Program-made: the position numbers and the translations under genes
Notes under the pieces: model-generated
What the model was told of the DNA's origin: nothing
The model's database searches: none
Seen by the model: only the letters and a program-made list of their open reading frames with translations
Shown: piece after piece, positions 55,166 to 64,000 of the stretch
Numbering within the stretch: the stretch's first letter is position 1
How the letters are laid out: every line of letters starts with the position of its first letter
From: Clostridia bacterium
GTDB lineage: Bacteria; Bacillota; Clostridia; Oscillospirales; Acutalibacteraceae
Assembly (NCBI GenBank): GCA_900771085.1
Contig: CAAGMR010000042.1
Span: forward strand, 1 to 64,000
DNA length: 64,000 bases
Reading direction: 5' to 3'

Positions 55166-55804
55166 ATGAATAAACATATTGCAAAAGATTTACTTAGAAT
55201 AAAGGCTGTATTCCTTCGCCCTGAAGAGCCATTCACATGGGCAAGCGGAATCAAGAGCCCTATTTACTGCGACAACAGACTTGTTCTTTCAGACCATCAG
55301 GCAAGAACAGATGTTGAAACAGGACTTAAGGAACTCATCGAAAAAGAGTATCCTGAAGCAGAAGTTCTCATGGGTACTTCAACAGCAGGTATTGCACATG
55401 CCGCAATTGTTGCTCAGATGATGGAACTCCCAATGGGCTATGTTCGCGGTGGCAACAAGGACCACGGCAGACAGAACCGTATCGAAGGCAAGCTTGAGAG
55501 CGGCCAGAAGGTTGTAGTTGTAGAAGACCTTATTTCTACCGGCGGAAGCGTTATAGACGTAGTAGAAGCTCTCAGAGAAGCAGGTGCAGACGTACTCGGT
55601 ATTGTCAGCATCTTCACCTATGGCATGCAGAAAAGCGTTGACCGTCTCGCAGCCGCAAATGTTAAAAATGTAAGCCTTACAAATCTTGATACAGTCATCG
55701 AAGCTGCAGTTGAAGAAAACTACATTGCTGCCGAGAGTGCTGACGCTATCAAAAAGTTCAGAGACAACCCTCAGGACGAGAGTTGGATCGGGGGTATAAA
55801 ATAA
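55166..55804 (+). CDS. pyrE: Orotate phosphoribosyltransferase
   Basis: PyrE joins orotate and PRPP to form OMP. The PRPP-binding motif is VVVVEDLISTGGS, and substrate regions are ASGIKSPIYCDNR and MGTSTAGIAHA. 212 residues, normal. The ATG at 55166 follows CGGGAGG. Its stop codon is directly followed by the pyrB start codon. Confidence 0.96.
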   Translation: MNKHIAKDLLRIKAVFLRPEEPFTWASGIKSPIYCDNRLVLSDHQARTDVETGLKELIEKEYPEAEVLMGTSTAGIAHAAIVAQMMELPMGYVRGGNKDHGRQNRIEGKLESGQKVVVVEDLISTGGSVIDVVEALREAGADVLGIVSIFTYGMQKSVDRLAAANVKNVSLTNLDTVIEAAVEENYIAAESADAIKKFRDNPQDESWIGGIK

Positions 55805-56722
55805 ATGACTAAGGATCTTATTGATATCAGAGACCTTACAGAGCAGGAAATTGGTGAACTCATTAACCTTGCCGAAAAGATTATCGACGATCCTGTTGCA
55901 TTTTCAGAAAAGTGCAAAAACAAAAAGCTTGCAACTCTTTTCTACGAGCCATCAACCCGTACAAGACTCAGCTTTGAATCTGCAATGTATGAGCTCGGAG
56001 GCAATGTAATAGGCTTTTCATCAGCAACTGACAGCTCTGTTTCCAAGGGTGAGAGTGTAGCTGATACGGCAAAGACCGTTGAGTGCTTTGCCGACATCAT
56101 TGCAATGCGCCATCCGAAGGAAGGCGCACCATATGTTGCTTCAAACAACGTTGCAATTCCTGTAATCAATGCAGGCGATGGCGGACACAACCATCCGACA
56201 CAGACACTTACCGATCTTCTGACAATTTACAGAGAAAAGGGAAGACTCGACAACCTTACAATAGGCTGTTGCGGAGACCTTAAGTTTGGCAGAACAGTAC
56301 ATTCTCTCATCGGTGCAATGTCCCGTTATACCGGAGTTAAGTTTGTTCTTATCTCTCCTGAAGAACTGAGAATTCCTGAAAATGTAAGAACAGAGATTCT
56401 TGAAAAGAACAATATCGACTATGTTGAGACAACATCTCTTGAAGATGCAATGCCTGACCTCGATATTCTCTACATGACAAGAGTTCAGAGAGAAAGATTC
56501 TTCAATGAGGCAGACTATATCCGTCTGAAAGATACATATATCCTTACTCAATCCAAACTGAAGACTGCAAAGGCAGACCTTTCAATTCTTCATCCGCTTC
56601 CACGTGTAAATGAGATTTCTGTTGAAATCGATAAAGATCCGCGTGCCTGCTATTTCCGCCAGGTTAAAAACGGAAAATATATCCGTATGGCTCTGATTCT
56701 TAAACTTCTGGGGGTGGAATAA
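55805..56722 (+). CDS. pyrB: Aspartate carbamoyltransferase catalytic chain
   Basis: ATCase forms carbamoyl-aspartate, the committed pyrimidine step. The carbamoyl-phosphate site is FYEPSTRTRLSFE, with GDGGHNHPTQTLTDLL and MTRVQRERF downstream and HPLPRVNEIS near the end. 305 residues. The linked regulatory chain gene pyrI indicates a holoenzyme that senses nucleotides. The start codon abuts the pyrE stop. Confidence 0.97.
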   Translation: MTKDLIDIRDLTEQEIGELINLAEKIIDDPVAFSEKCKNKKLATLFYEPSTRTRLSFESAMYELGGNVIGFSSATDSSVSKGESVADTAKTVECFADIIAMRHPKEGAPYVASNNVAIPVINAGDGGHNHPTQTLTDLLTIYREKGRLDNLTIGCCGDLKFGRTVHSLIGAMSRYTGVKFVLISPEELRIPENVRTEILEKNNIDYVETTSLEDAMPDLDILYMTRVQRERFFNEADYIRLKDTYILTQSKLKTAKADLSILHPLPRVNEISVEIDKDPRACYFRQVKNGKYIRMALILKLLGVE

Positions 56723-56723
56723 G

Positions 56724-57161
56724 ATGATTATAGGAACAATTGTTAACGGTCTTGTTATTGACCACATTCCGGCCGGAAGAGCCATGGAACTTTATCATTA
56801 CCTCGAGCTTGGTAAGCTCGAAGGTGAAGTTGCCATCATCAAAAACGCTCCTTCAACAAAGAGCGTTAATGGCAAGAAGGACATCATTAAAATCAATGAG
56901 AAGATTGATGTTGACCTTGATATCCTTGGCTACATTGACCCGCAGATTACAGTAAACGTTATTCAGAACGGGGAGAGAGTAAAGAAGCTTCACCCTGAAC
57001 TTCCTGAAAAGATTACCAATGTAATCCAGTGCAAGAACCCAAGATGTATCACATCAATTGAGCAGGAACTTCCACATGTGTTCCGTCTTACCGATAAAGC
57101 AAGTGCAACTTATCGCTGCATTTACTGTGATACAAAGGCAAAAAAAGTAAAAATTGATTAA
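56724..57161 (+). CDS. pyrI: Aspartate carbamoyltransferase regulatory chain
   Basis: PyrI binds CTP/ATP and modulates PyrB. The allosteric domain begins GTIVNGLVIDHIPAGRAMEL, and the zinc domain has CKNPRC and CIYC, the four Cys that bind the catalytic chain. 145 residues. It starts 1 base after pyrB. PyrI is standard in enterobacteria and archaea and also present in many Clostridia, while Bacillus lacks it. Feedback by nucleotides would compensate for the lack of a PyrR leader here. Confidence 0.96.
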   Translation: MIIGTIVNGLVIDHIPAGRAMELYHYLELGKLEGEVAIIKNAPSTKSVNGKKDIIKINEKIDVDLDILGYIDPQITVNVIQNGERVKKLHPELPEKITNVIQCKNPRCITSIEQELPHVFRLTDKASATYRCIYCDTKAKKVKID

Positions 57162-57165
57162 AATT

Positions 57166-57192
57166 AAGGCGCTCAATCGTGAGCGCCTTTTT
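57166..57192 (+). terminator. Intrinsic terminator of the pyr operon
   Basis: AAGGCGCTCA (57166-57175), ATCG, TGAGCGCCTT (57180-57189), TTTT. Confidence 0.95.
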
Positions 57193-57360
57193 TCTTTACT
57201 AAAATATTTTGTTAAAAATTGTTACTAGTTACACAAAAACTGATACACAAGATAACAAAGATTGTGAATTTTTTTTGAGTGCTGAAATAGTAAATCAGTT
57301 AATAATATGTTAATATAAAGGGGATGTTGCAGTTCAATTTTCGTTTTTGGAGGACGTGAA

Positions 57361-57912
57361 ATGGCGCACAAGACTGAAGAAGCTATAGCAAACTCATTAA
57401 AGAAACTTTTACAGAAAAAACCATTAAACAAGATTACTATAAGCGATATTGCTGCTGACTGCGGCATTAATCGTATGACCTTTTACTACCACTTTAAGGA
57501 CATATATGATCTGGTTGAATGGATCTGTAATGAGATAGCAGAGAAGTCTCTGAAAGGCAGTATCAACAGTAAAGCCTGGACTCAGGGTCTTTCAAATATA
57601 CTCAATGCCGTACTTGAGGAAAGAGTATTTTTCTCTGCAATTTATCACTCTTTAGAGCATACAACCATGGAGAAGTACATTTACAAGGTTTTCAATGTTT
57701 GTATACTTGGAACTTCAAAAGAGTTCGTAGGGGACAGAAACATCAGTGAGGAAGATCTTAAGTTTATTGCTGATTTCTATACATATGCTTTTACCGGCAT
57801 TCTTATGCAGTGGATAGGAACAGGCTTTAAGAAAACCCCTGATGAGCTTGTGGAAAAAATATCAACAATAATGAATGGAACAATAAAACGTTCAGTTGAT
57901 TTGTTCGTATAA
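57361..57912 (+). CDS. TetR/AcrR family transcriptional regulator
   Basis: The N-terminal TetR helix-turn-helix reads KITISDIAADCGINRMTFYYHF (in two parts: KITISDIAADCGI and NRMTFYYHFKD), followed by a helical ligand domain to residue 183. The layout resembles the DhaS-type group of clostridial TetR proteins (YHFKDIYDLVEWICNEI), but the ligand is unknown. The gene stands alone between the pyr terminator and its own terminator, with a 168-base upstream gap in which I see no clear promoter pair or operator. ATG follows TTGGAGGA. Targets may include itself or genes elsewhere. Confidence 0.9.
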   Translation: MAHKTEEAIANSLKKLLQKKPLNKITISDIAADCGINRMTFYYHFKDIYDLVEWICNEIAEKSLKGSINSKAWTQGLSNILNAVLEERVFFSAIYHSLEHTTMEKYIYKVFNVCILGTSKEFVGDRNISEEDLKFIADFYTYAFTGILMQWIGTGFKKTPDELVEKISTIMNGTIKRSVDLFV

Positions 57913-57940
57913 ACCACAAATAGTAACTTTTGCAACAATT

Positions 57941-57989
57941 TAGTCAAAACGCAATGTTTTTATCAAAAATTGCGTTTTGACTATTTTTT
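57941..57989 (+). terminator. Intrinsic terminator of the TetR gene
   Basis: TAGTCAAAACGCAAT (57941-57955) pairs perfectly with ATTGCGTTTTGACTA (57969-57983) over a 13-base loop, followed by T6. The 15-bp stem is A/T-rich but long. Confidence 0.93.
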
Positions 57990-58122
57990 ATGCAACATTA
58001 TTATGGTAACTTATTTAATTGAACGGAATAACTGTTGTTATTTATTGTGTTTTTAAGAGTACCAGCCTGAGGAATTTATGGAAAGTAAGCGCCAATACTT
58101 CTCATAGCATTTTTCAGGATCT

Positions 58123-58153
58123 AAAAAACCAGCACTTTTGTGCTGGTTTTTTT
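58123..58153. terminator. Bidirectional terminator before the addA end
   Basis: A6 CCAGCAC (58123-58135), TTTT, GTGCTGG T7 (58140-58153). It ends addAB on the minus strand. On the plus strand it would terminate a transcript that has no annotated gene, since the TetR gene already has its own terminator at 57941. The intervening 58000-58120 holds no ORF longer than nine codons. Confidence 0.93.
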
Positions 58154-58161
58154 ATTGTTAA

Positions 58162-61100
58162 TCATTCTGTTGGTTTGCTGTAAACAGTAATCTCTTTTGC
58201 CAGGTGGAAAGAGTATAACAAAGTCTCTTTAATTGGCATACCTAGTACCTTTGAAAGAGCTTCTCTGTAAATTTCAAGCTGGTCTTTATAGAGATTTGCA
58301 AGCGTTTCCTCGTCGCTTACACGGTCTGTTTTATAGTCAACTATTACGAGTTCATTGTCTTCTATGAAAACAAGATCGGCTATTCCCTGGATGAGAACCT
58401 GCTCGCAGGACAATTTTTTTGAAAGATTTTGGTCAAATAATCCGGCATCTGTAAGGATTGCAAACTTTTTCTCTCGCATGACGTTGTCGGGAGAGAGTGA
58501 AGCAGCTTTTTTTATTCTTTTTGCAACTTCACTGTTGAAAAAAGCGTACACCATCTGTGTATCAATTGCACTTGCCTGTTCAGGAGTAATAAACTCGAGA
58601 TTTTTTAACCTTTCGACTTCCAGTGCAGGATCTGCTTCAGCTTTTTGGAAATCCGCATACTGCATAAACTGGTGAAGTGCAGTTCCGCGTTCAGCCGGGG
58701 TGAGTCCCTTTGAAGACATGAATTTCGGTCTGCTGCTTGCGAAGAATTCGTCGTTGAAGACTTCTTCGTACAGTCCGGATGCGGAACGCTTTGAAACAGT
58801 ATTTGCAAGCTCGGCAAAAGGATAAACATAGTCGGTTCTATGTCTTATGTCTTCGACTAATTCTGCGGCAGGCTCAGTTACTGTTAACAGTTCAGTTTCG
58901 ACGTTTTCCTCTGCCTCGGTACAGTTTCTGTGAACAGTGATAAGTATATCTTCCTCACCTGGTAAGCTGTGGCCTATATCGATTCCTTCTTCATCGAAAA
59001 GGTAAGCCATTGAATGGTGTCTGGCATATCCGAGAAGAAGCATCTGGAAGAAGTTTTTAAAAAATACTGAACTGTCAAGGAGAAGGAAAGGATGAACTCT
59101 CTCTTTGCTGCCAATGAAATTAATGGCTGAGGCGATATTCGCCAATTCGCCCGGATCCCCATTAGGCTTATTTGGAAGGTATCCAACGGTACCGAACATT
59201 ACAAGCTTTTCCTTTGCTCTGGTCATTGCAACGTAGAGAGTACGAAGGTTTTCACTTTGCTCTGAACGGGAATTTTCAACCTTTATTGCACTGTATAGAA
59301 GAGTTTCTCTGAGGCCATCTGCCTTGTCTTCAGCTATTTTTATGCCGATTCCATATTTCGGGTGAAGCAGAAGGGAATCACTGAGAGCTCTCTTGTTGAA
59401 ATTCCTGGAAAGTCCTGCGAGAATGCATACCCTGAACTGAAGGCCTTTACTCTTGTGCATGGACATAATCTTTACAACATTGGCTTCCGATGAAACAGTG
59501 CCCGGAACAGCAGGATCACTGTCGGAATCCTCGAGTCGCTGAAGGTAACGGACGAAACCTGAAAGCCCATATGAGCTGACAGAGTCGTAGGTATCGGCAC
59601 AGGCGATGAGTGCGTTAAGGTTTGCAACTCTGGCGTTGCCATTCTCCATGGCACCGACTATTGACGGCAAAGCCGTGTCTTCATATATCTGTCTTATCAG
59701 CTCACCGGAGGTGAGTGAGACAGACAGAGTTTTATAGTAACTGATTGTTTCTATGAATGCTTTACATTTGGCATCGCCTGATTCTGCGGCATGAGTTACT
59801 GCAGAATAAAGAGAACCGTATCGGCTGTCCAGACGATAAGATGCGAGATCATCCGGTGTGAATCCGAAAAGAGGAGAAAGCATAACGGATGACAAAGGAA
59901 CATCGTAAAGCGGATTGTCGATTACCTTAAGCATCGATGATATGGTAATGACATCTGCCGACTGGAAGAATTTATCGCTTTTTTCAAGGTATACAGGAAT
60001 ACCGTAAGCTGATAAGACATCGGCATAATCCTTGCCGTTACTGCCCGGTGAGCGCAAAAGAATAGTGAAATCTCTGAATGTAAGAGGCTCGGCAGAATGC
60101 TGAGTCTTTTCTATTTCCTCGGAGATATATTTTGCTATTTCTTTTGCTTCGATGATGGAGGCCTCTTTGGTATTTAAATCGCCGGTTTCAACGATATGCA
60201 AATCGACATCCGGTTCGGCTTTTTCTTCACAGTCTGCCTTTCCGAAGTACAGCATTTCGTTTTCGTCATAGTCAACGTCACCGACTTTGCGGCTCATCAT
60301 CTGAGTGAAGATATAGTTTGTGGCATCGAGAATACCTTTTCTGCTTCGGAAGTTTTTGCCGAGGGTCAAAGCAGCAGGGTATACCGGTGCATCGGCATTA
60401 AACGGAGTAAAGCGATCTTTTTTGCCAATGAGAATATCCGGCATTGCCTGGCGGAAACGGTATATGCTCTGTTTTACGTCTCCAACCATGAACATGTTGT
60501 TCTCGTTCTTGGAGATTGCACAGAAAAGCAAATCCTGAAGACGGTTTGTGTCCTGATATTCGTCTATGAGTATTTCTTCGTACTTTTCACTGAGTTCCCC
60601 GGCAAGAGGGGTAAGAACAGGAGTGTCAGATGCAGGGTCCTCAACAAGGAGCTGTAATGCAAGAAGTTCTGCATCGCTGAAGTCGAGAGCATTTTCTCGC
60701 TTCTTCTTGTCCATATAGTTTCTGTCAAATGCTTTTACGGCATTTATAAGAGTCTCAACCATTGGACGCATTTCGCGGTTAATGTCTCTGGTTTTGTCGA
60801 GTGTTGCAGTAATTGATTCAGACAGATTTTTGAGAAATTCTTTGTATTGATTGCGAATCCATTTGTTGTTTAGGTATTCCTGCTCATCTTTTATGCTTTT
60901 TATTTGAGAATATGTTGGGAAAGGATGAGGCAGTATTTCCAGTGTTTCCAGTATTCTGTCAATATCCCTTTTCTTTGCAGCCTTGGCAACAGTATCAAGG
61001 TATGCCTGCTCGTTCGTGAACAGGTCGATTTTCTTGTCACAGGATGCTGCTATTTTCGGCTCAAAATTCTTTGCGGATTCAAAATAGTCTATAATTCCCG

Positions 61101-61788
61101 GAATACTATCGGAATAGTATCTGGCTGTTTCATAAATATAGTCAAAGAAGTAATCAAAGAGTGGATTATCAGTATCAAGACTGTCACCATAAAGTTCTAA
61201 AGTGCTGTCAAGCCACGCGTTAGGAGACGGATAAGCTCTTGAATATGTATAAAGATTCAGAATTACCTTTCCGATACTGCCTTCGCCAAAATTGGTCTTG
61301 AAATTGGCGGCGAGTTCAGTGAATTCTTCAGGATATTTTTCGAAATAATAATCGATGGTTTCGTTAAGAGCGTCTGACTTTAAAATGTCGGATTCTGTGC
61401 TGTCGAGAAGACGGAAATCCGGTGCAATTCCGAGTTCGTTGAAATTATCTCTGACCAGGTTGCAACAGAATGAGTCAATGGTGCAGATGTCTGCAGACGG
61501 GATGAGAAGCTGCTGATTCTGAAGATGCTGATTATGTGGATCGGTTTTCAGCATTTCACTGATTGCAGAGCTGAGTCTGCTTCTCATCTCTGCTGTGGCT
61601 GCTCTCGTAAAGGTTACGATGAGCAGCTGATTTGCATTGCAGGGATTGTCTTCTCTGGTGAGACGGTTAATAATACGCTCAATTAAAACGGCAGTTTTGC
61701 CTGAGCCTGCGGCAGCACTTACTACGACTGTGCCGTCAAGAGAATTGATGGCATTCAGCTGTTCAGCTGTCCATTTCGTTTCTGCCAC
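58162..61788 (-). CDS. addA: ATP-dependent helicase/nuclease subunit A
   Basis: AddA is the UvrD-like 3'-5' helicase and nuclease subunit of AddAB, which processes double-strand breaks at Chi-like sites. Walker A is SAAAGSGKT, followed by VTFTRAATAEMR, ILIDEYQDTNRLQ, MVGDVKQSIYRFRQA and, later, YVAMTRAKEKLVM. The C-terminal RecB-type nuclease has QGIADLVFIE and VDYKTDRV. The GTG at 61788 gives MAETKWTAEQ with GGAGG eight bases upstream; an in-frame GTG nine bases earlier overlaps that site. 1208 residues. It overlaps the addB end by 26 bases. Confidence 0.97.
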   Translation of the reverse strand: MAETKWTAEQLNAINSLDGTVVVSAAAGSGKTAVLIERIINRLTREDNPCNANQLLIVTFTRAATAEMRSRLSSAISEMLKTDPHNQHLQNQQLLIPSADICTIDSFCCNLVRDNFNELGIAPDFRLLDSTESDILKSDALNETIDYYFEKYPEEFTELAANFKTNFGEGSIGKVILNLYTYSRAYPSPNAWLDSTLELYGDSLDTDNPLFDYFFDYIYETARYYSDSIPGIIDYFESAKNFEPKIAASCDKKIDLFTNEQAYLDTVAKAAKKRDIDRILETLEILPHPFPTYSQIKSIKDEQEYLNNKWIRNQYKEFLKNLSESITATLDKTRDINREMRPMVETLINAVKAFDRNYMDKKKRENALDFSDAELLALQLLVEDPASDTPVLTPLAGELSEKYEEILIDEYQDTNRLQDLLFCAISKNENNMFMVGDVKQSIYRFRQAMPDILIGKKDRFTPFNADAPVYPAALTLGKNFRSRKGILDATNYIFTQMMSRKVGDVDYDENEMLYFGKADCEEKAEPDVDLHIVETGDLNTKEASIIEAKEIAKYISEEIEKTQHSAEPLTFRDFTILLRSPGSNGKDYADVLSAYGIPVYLEKSDKFFQSADVITISSMLKVIDNPLYDVPLSSVMLSPLFGFTPDDLASYRLDSRYGSLYSAVTHAAESGDAKCKAFIETISYYKTLSVSLTSGELIRQIYEDTALPSIVGAMENGNARVANLNALIACADTYDSVSSYGLSGFVRYLQRLEDSDSDPAVPGTVSSEANVVKIMSMHKSKGLQFRVCILAGLSRNFNKRALSDSLLLHPKYGIGIKIAEDKADGLRETLLYSAIKVENSRSEQSENLRTLYVAMTRAKEKLVMFGTVGYLPNKPNGDPGELANIASAINFIGSKERVHPFLLLDSSVFFKNFFQMLLLGYARHHSMAYLFDEEGIDIGHSLPGEEDILITVHRNCTEAEENVETELLTVTEPAAELVEDIRHRTDYVYPFAELANTVSKRSASGLYEEVFNDEFFASSRPKFMSSKGLTPAERGTALHQFMQYADFQKAEADPALEVERLKNLEFITPEQASAIDTQMVYAFFNSEVAKRIKKAASLSPDNVMREKKFAILTDAGLFDQNLSKKLSCEQVLIQGIADLVFIEDNELVIVDYKTDRVSDEETLANLYKDQLEIYREALSKVLGMPIKETLLYSFHLAKEITVYSKPTE

Positions 61789-64000
61789 TTGTCTCACCTC
61801 CGAAAAAATTGTTGTCTTCTGATTCCAGAGCCTTCAAAACATCGGCTTTGGAGAAATCAGGTACTTGTCTTGCATCACCATCTTCGCGCTTGCAGACGGC
61901 TCTGTAATCACAGAACTTACATGGTTGCGTTTGTTCGTTGTTTCCATAAGGCAGAGCAGGGATGGTACCTTTGTGTAATTCTTCTGCCATGTCAATGATG
62001 ATGGTATCAAGCTTATGGTTGAGTTTGCCAAGTTGTTCTGCGGTCAGAAGAAAATCGGCTTCTTTAAAGCTACCATCTTTTTTATATGTGATTGGCAGAT
62101 ATTTTCCGCCAAGCCCATCTTCCATGGCATTGAGTATCTTCTCATCATCCAAAAACAGACCGTTTCCACGACCCGAGTAGTTTATAGTGCTCTTTTTTGC
62201 CTGATAGTAGTAGATGCCTGCCGGTACAAGATTATCGCCATAATAATCTTTTCCGCCTTTCTGAATTGCAAAAAGATAGAGCAGCATCTGAAGGTTTATG
62301 CCACAAAGTACGTCATTAAGGCTGAACTTCTTGCCACCGGTTTTATAGTCGACAATTTTAATGAATGTTTTGCCTTCCTCATCTGTGTAGGTATCTACGC
62401 GGTCAACCGAACCATGAAGTCGGAGTTTTCCGCCATCCGGAAGGTCGAGTTCATATGTTGAAATCGGTTCCTCATTTCCGCCCTTGTCACCAATACCGAG
62501 TTCCATATCTACAGGTCTGAACAGAGACATGCTGAACTCATCACAGAGACGGTCAAGAATATCATAAAGAGTGAGCTTCATGTTGTTGAAAACATAAAGG
62601 AATCTGTTTGTTTTGCCACTTCTTCCGCCAAGCTTTTCTTCAAGATAGTCGTCGATGATGGTATCGATTGCCTCGTGACGGGCTGCTTCATCCATTGCGA
62701 TGTAGTCATCGATGGTCTTTAACTTAATAAGCTGTTCGAGGACATGGTGAATGGTTGTACCTGTCTGCGCAGGGTCAAGTTCTGCCGTTTTACGTGGACG
62801 GAGTCCAAGGCCGTAACGGCAGAAATACTGGAATGGACAGTGATAGAAGTTATCAACCCTTGAGGCGGAAAGATACATTTCCTTGCCAAAAAGGCCTGTG
62901 GCAATTTCTCCTGATGCTATAGAGAAAGGCTTGTTTTCCACAATGGACTGTATGGTTTTAATTCTGTCTTTATAAATGTCTTTTTCTGAAAGAACGGCGC
63001 GGATTGCAAGCTTTAAGGCCTGTTCGTCTTCATCTGTTGAACGAATAAGACTTGCGTATTCGTTGAAGGATGAAGCACTGCTTTCTACGAAATATTCTTT
63101 CGGAAGGGTATCTGTATCGACAGGGCTTTTACCTGTGATTTTTCTGATTGTTTCAATGATTTCTGAAGGTGAATTTGCCTCATTTCCGCTGCCTATTCTG
63201 TGGAAAGAAACATAGAGCTTTTCGCAAGGGGCGGAGATCGCTTTGTAGGCTATAAAGCGTTCTTCTGAGGCCTTGAGCGTATCAGGTAATGAGAGCTCGA
63301 TGCCGTTATCAAGGAGTATCTGCCTGTCTGTCTGAGAGAGCAGACCGGAATTACCGAGAACTGCAGGGAACGAACCTTCAGCGGCACCTGCAACAAATAC
63401 AACTCGAGGGGAGGACAGACGGATTCTGTCTGCCTGGCCGAATCTTACATTGTCCAGTCCGTCAGGGATAGAACCGAGATCTGCAACTGATACCACGGCG
63501 TTGAAAATATCACGATATTTTTCAACAGGAGTTACTGCAGTTCCGTAATTCTCAGCCATTTTATCGAGTATTTCCATGAGAAGGTCATATACGCGATTCT
63601 GCTCGTTTGCAAGAGAAACGAAGCCATTGTCGTTATAGATGTTGGCAAGCTTTTTGAGTTTCTCGGGTACTTTTGAAGAGACGATAAACTCGTATAAAGC
63701 CTTGCTGATTTCTTCAAAGTTCGCAGAAGATACGGTGCTCTTGAGCTTTAAAACCGGACCTACGGCTTTGGCTCTGATTTCATTGAGCTCTGCGAGTTCT
63801 TTTTCACTTTTTTCATTGTTCTCAGCACCCAGTCCTGCCGGATTTTCGGTGAATGGTGTGCTGAGAGCAGAACCTTTTATACCCCAGAGATATATGTAGC
63901 TTTCGAGGCTTGCAGCCTCAGTATCTGTGAGAGGAGAAAGGCCTGTTTTTATATACTGAAGAAGGTTGTCAGATGTAAATCCGCCACTTGAAATCAGTTC
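61763..64000 (-). CDS. addB: ATP-dependent helicase/nuclease subunit B, N-terminus beyond window
   Basis: The frame is open to the window edge, so only the last ~745 residues are seen; full AddB proteins are ~1150. AddB is the inactivated-helicase, Chi-recognising partner with a nuclease domain and a 4Fe-4S cluster. Visible parts are a YLWGIKGSALSTP segment, PRVVFVAGAAEGSFP, HCPFQYFCRYGLGL (first cluster Cys), the nuclease VDYKTGGKKFSLND with INLQMLLYLFA, and the final CKFCDYRAVC (C-x2-C-x5-C, remaining cluster Cys). The gene precedes addA with overlap, the standard order in Bacillota. Confidence 0.96.
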   Translation of the reverse strand, partial: ELISSGGFTSDNLLQYIKTGLSPLTDTEAASLESYIYLWGIKGSALSTPFTENPAGLGAENNEKSEKELAELNEIRAKAVGPVLKLKSTVSSANFEEISKALYEFIVSSKVPEKLKKLANIYNDNGFVSLANEQNRVYDLLMEILDKMAENYGTAVTPVEKYRDIFNAVVSVADLGSIPDGLDNVRFGQADRIRLSSPRVVFVAGAAEGSFPAVLGNSGLLSQTDRQILLDNGIELSLPDTLKASEERFIAYKAISAPCEKLYVSFHRIGSGNEANSPSEIIETIRKITGKSPVDTDTLPKEYFVESSASSFNEYASLIRSTDEDEQALKLAIRAVLSEKDIYKDRIKTIQSIVENKPFSIASGEIATGLFGKEMYLSASRVDNFYHCPFQYFCRYGLGLRPRKTAELDPAQTGTTIHHVLEQLIKLKTIDDYIAMDEAARHEAIDTIIDDYLEEKLGGRSGKTNRFLYVFNNMKLTLYDILDRLCDEFSMSLFRPVDMELGIGDKGGNEEPISTYELDLPDGGKLRLHGSVDRVDTYTDEEGKTFIKIVDYKTGGKKFSLNDVLCGINLQMLLYLFAIQKGGKDYYGDNLVPAGIYYYQAKKSTINYSGRGNGLFLDDEKILNAMEDGLGGKYLPITYKKDGSFKEADFLLTAEQLGKLNHKLDTIIIDMAEELHKGTIPALPYGNNEQTQPCKFCDYRAVCKREDGDARQVPDFSKADVLKALESEDNNFFGGETSGRNEMDS

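Noticed and set aside
57193..57360. An operator for the TetR-type regulator upstream of its gene
   Set aside because: The A/T-rich gap has partial repeats (GTTACTAGTTAC) but no clean dyad near a recognisable promoter.

Overview
This window is a stretch of bacterial chromosome made almost entirely of housekeeping genes. The gene set and order indicate Bacillota, class Clostridia. A Ruminococcaceae/Oscillospirales-type organism is my best inference. The clues are a type III glutamine synthetase, an IreB (UPF0297) protein, DUF177 next to rpmF, a T-box before pheST, threonine-rich extracytoplasmic linkers, and a miaB-ymcA-mutS-mutL block as in Bacillus. The standard code fits throughout, many starts are TTG or GTG with strong AGGAGG-type Shine-Dalgarno sites, and sigma-A promoters close to TTGACA-N17-TATAAT are easy to find. 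Bases 1-21 are not genomic: they match the 3' end of an Illumina adapter, so this is the trimmed-in end of a short-read (probably metagenomic) contig.

Layout. 1-5.3 kb: the end of the division and cell-wall cluster (ftsW partial, murG, ftsQ/divIB, ftsZ), then rpmE and a YigZ-family gene. 5.3-9.7 kb (minus strand): a small unknown protein with ireB, then pheS-pheT behind a phenylalanine T-box. 9.8-21.1 kb: acpS-nnr, then tmk, an unknown gene, a DJ-1 family gene, mltG, a U32-family tRNA hydroxylase gene, a dGTPase-like gene, dnaG and rpoD. 21.2-33.7 kb: rpoB-rpoC, then rpsL-rpsG-fusA-tuf, each block with its own promoter and the last with a strong terminator. 33.9-37.8 kb: a membrane-anchored polysaccharide deacetylase with a small Cys protein, hflX, and a minus-strand lipase-like hydrolase. 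37.8-44.4 kb: miaB, a YlbF/YmcA gene, mutS, mutL. 44.4-47.3 kb: glnN (minus) divergent from an ANTAR-domain regulator. 47.4-51.5 kb: a P-loop protein, DUF177, rpmF, der, a DAHP synthase gene and a small unknown. 51.5-57.2 kb: a complete pyrC-K-D-F-E-B-I operon lacking only carbamoyl-phosphate synthase. 57.4-64 kb: a TetR-type regulator and addA-addB (minus, addB cut by the window edge).

I do not see a new defence, mobile or secondary-metabolite system. There is no CRISPR array, insertion sequence, phage gene, tRNA or rRNA. The most interesting signals are regulatory. (1) The glnN leader holds an intrinsic terminator overlapped by a hairpin with an A1/G4 hexaloop, the hallmark of ANTAR antitermination, and the divergent neighbour encodes an ANTAR protein whose receiver lacks the phosphoacceptor Asp. 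(2) The same ATGTCG/CGACAT dyad lies just downstream of the promoters of two unlinked units, the lipase-like gene and DUF177-rpmF, suggesting a shared unknown regulator. (3) Structured leaders precede rpsL and rpsG. (4) rpoBC sits directly behind dnaG-rpoD with no rplJ-rplL.
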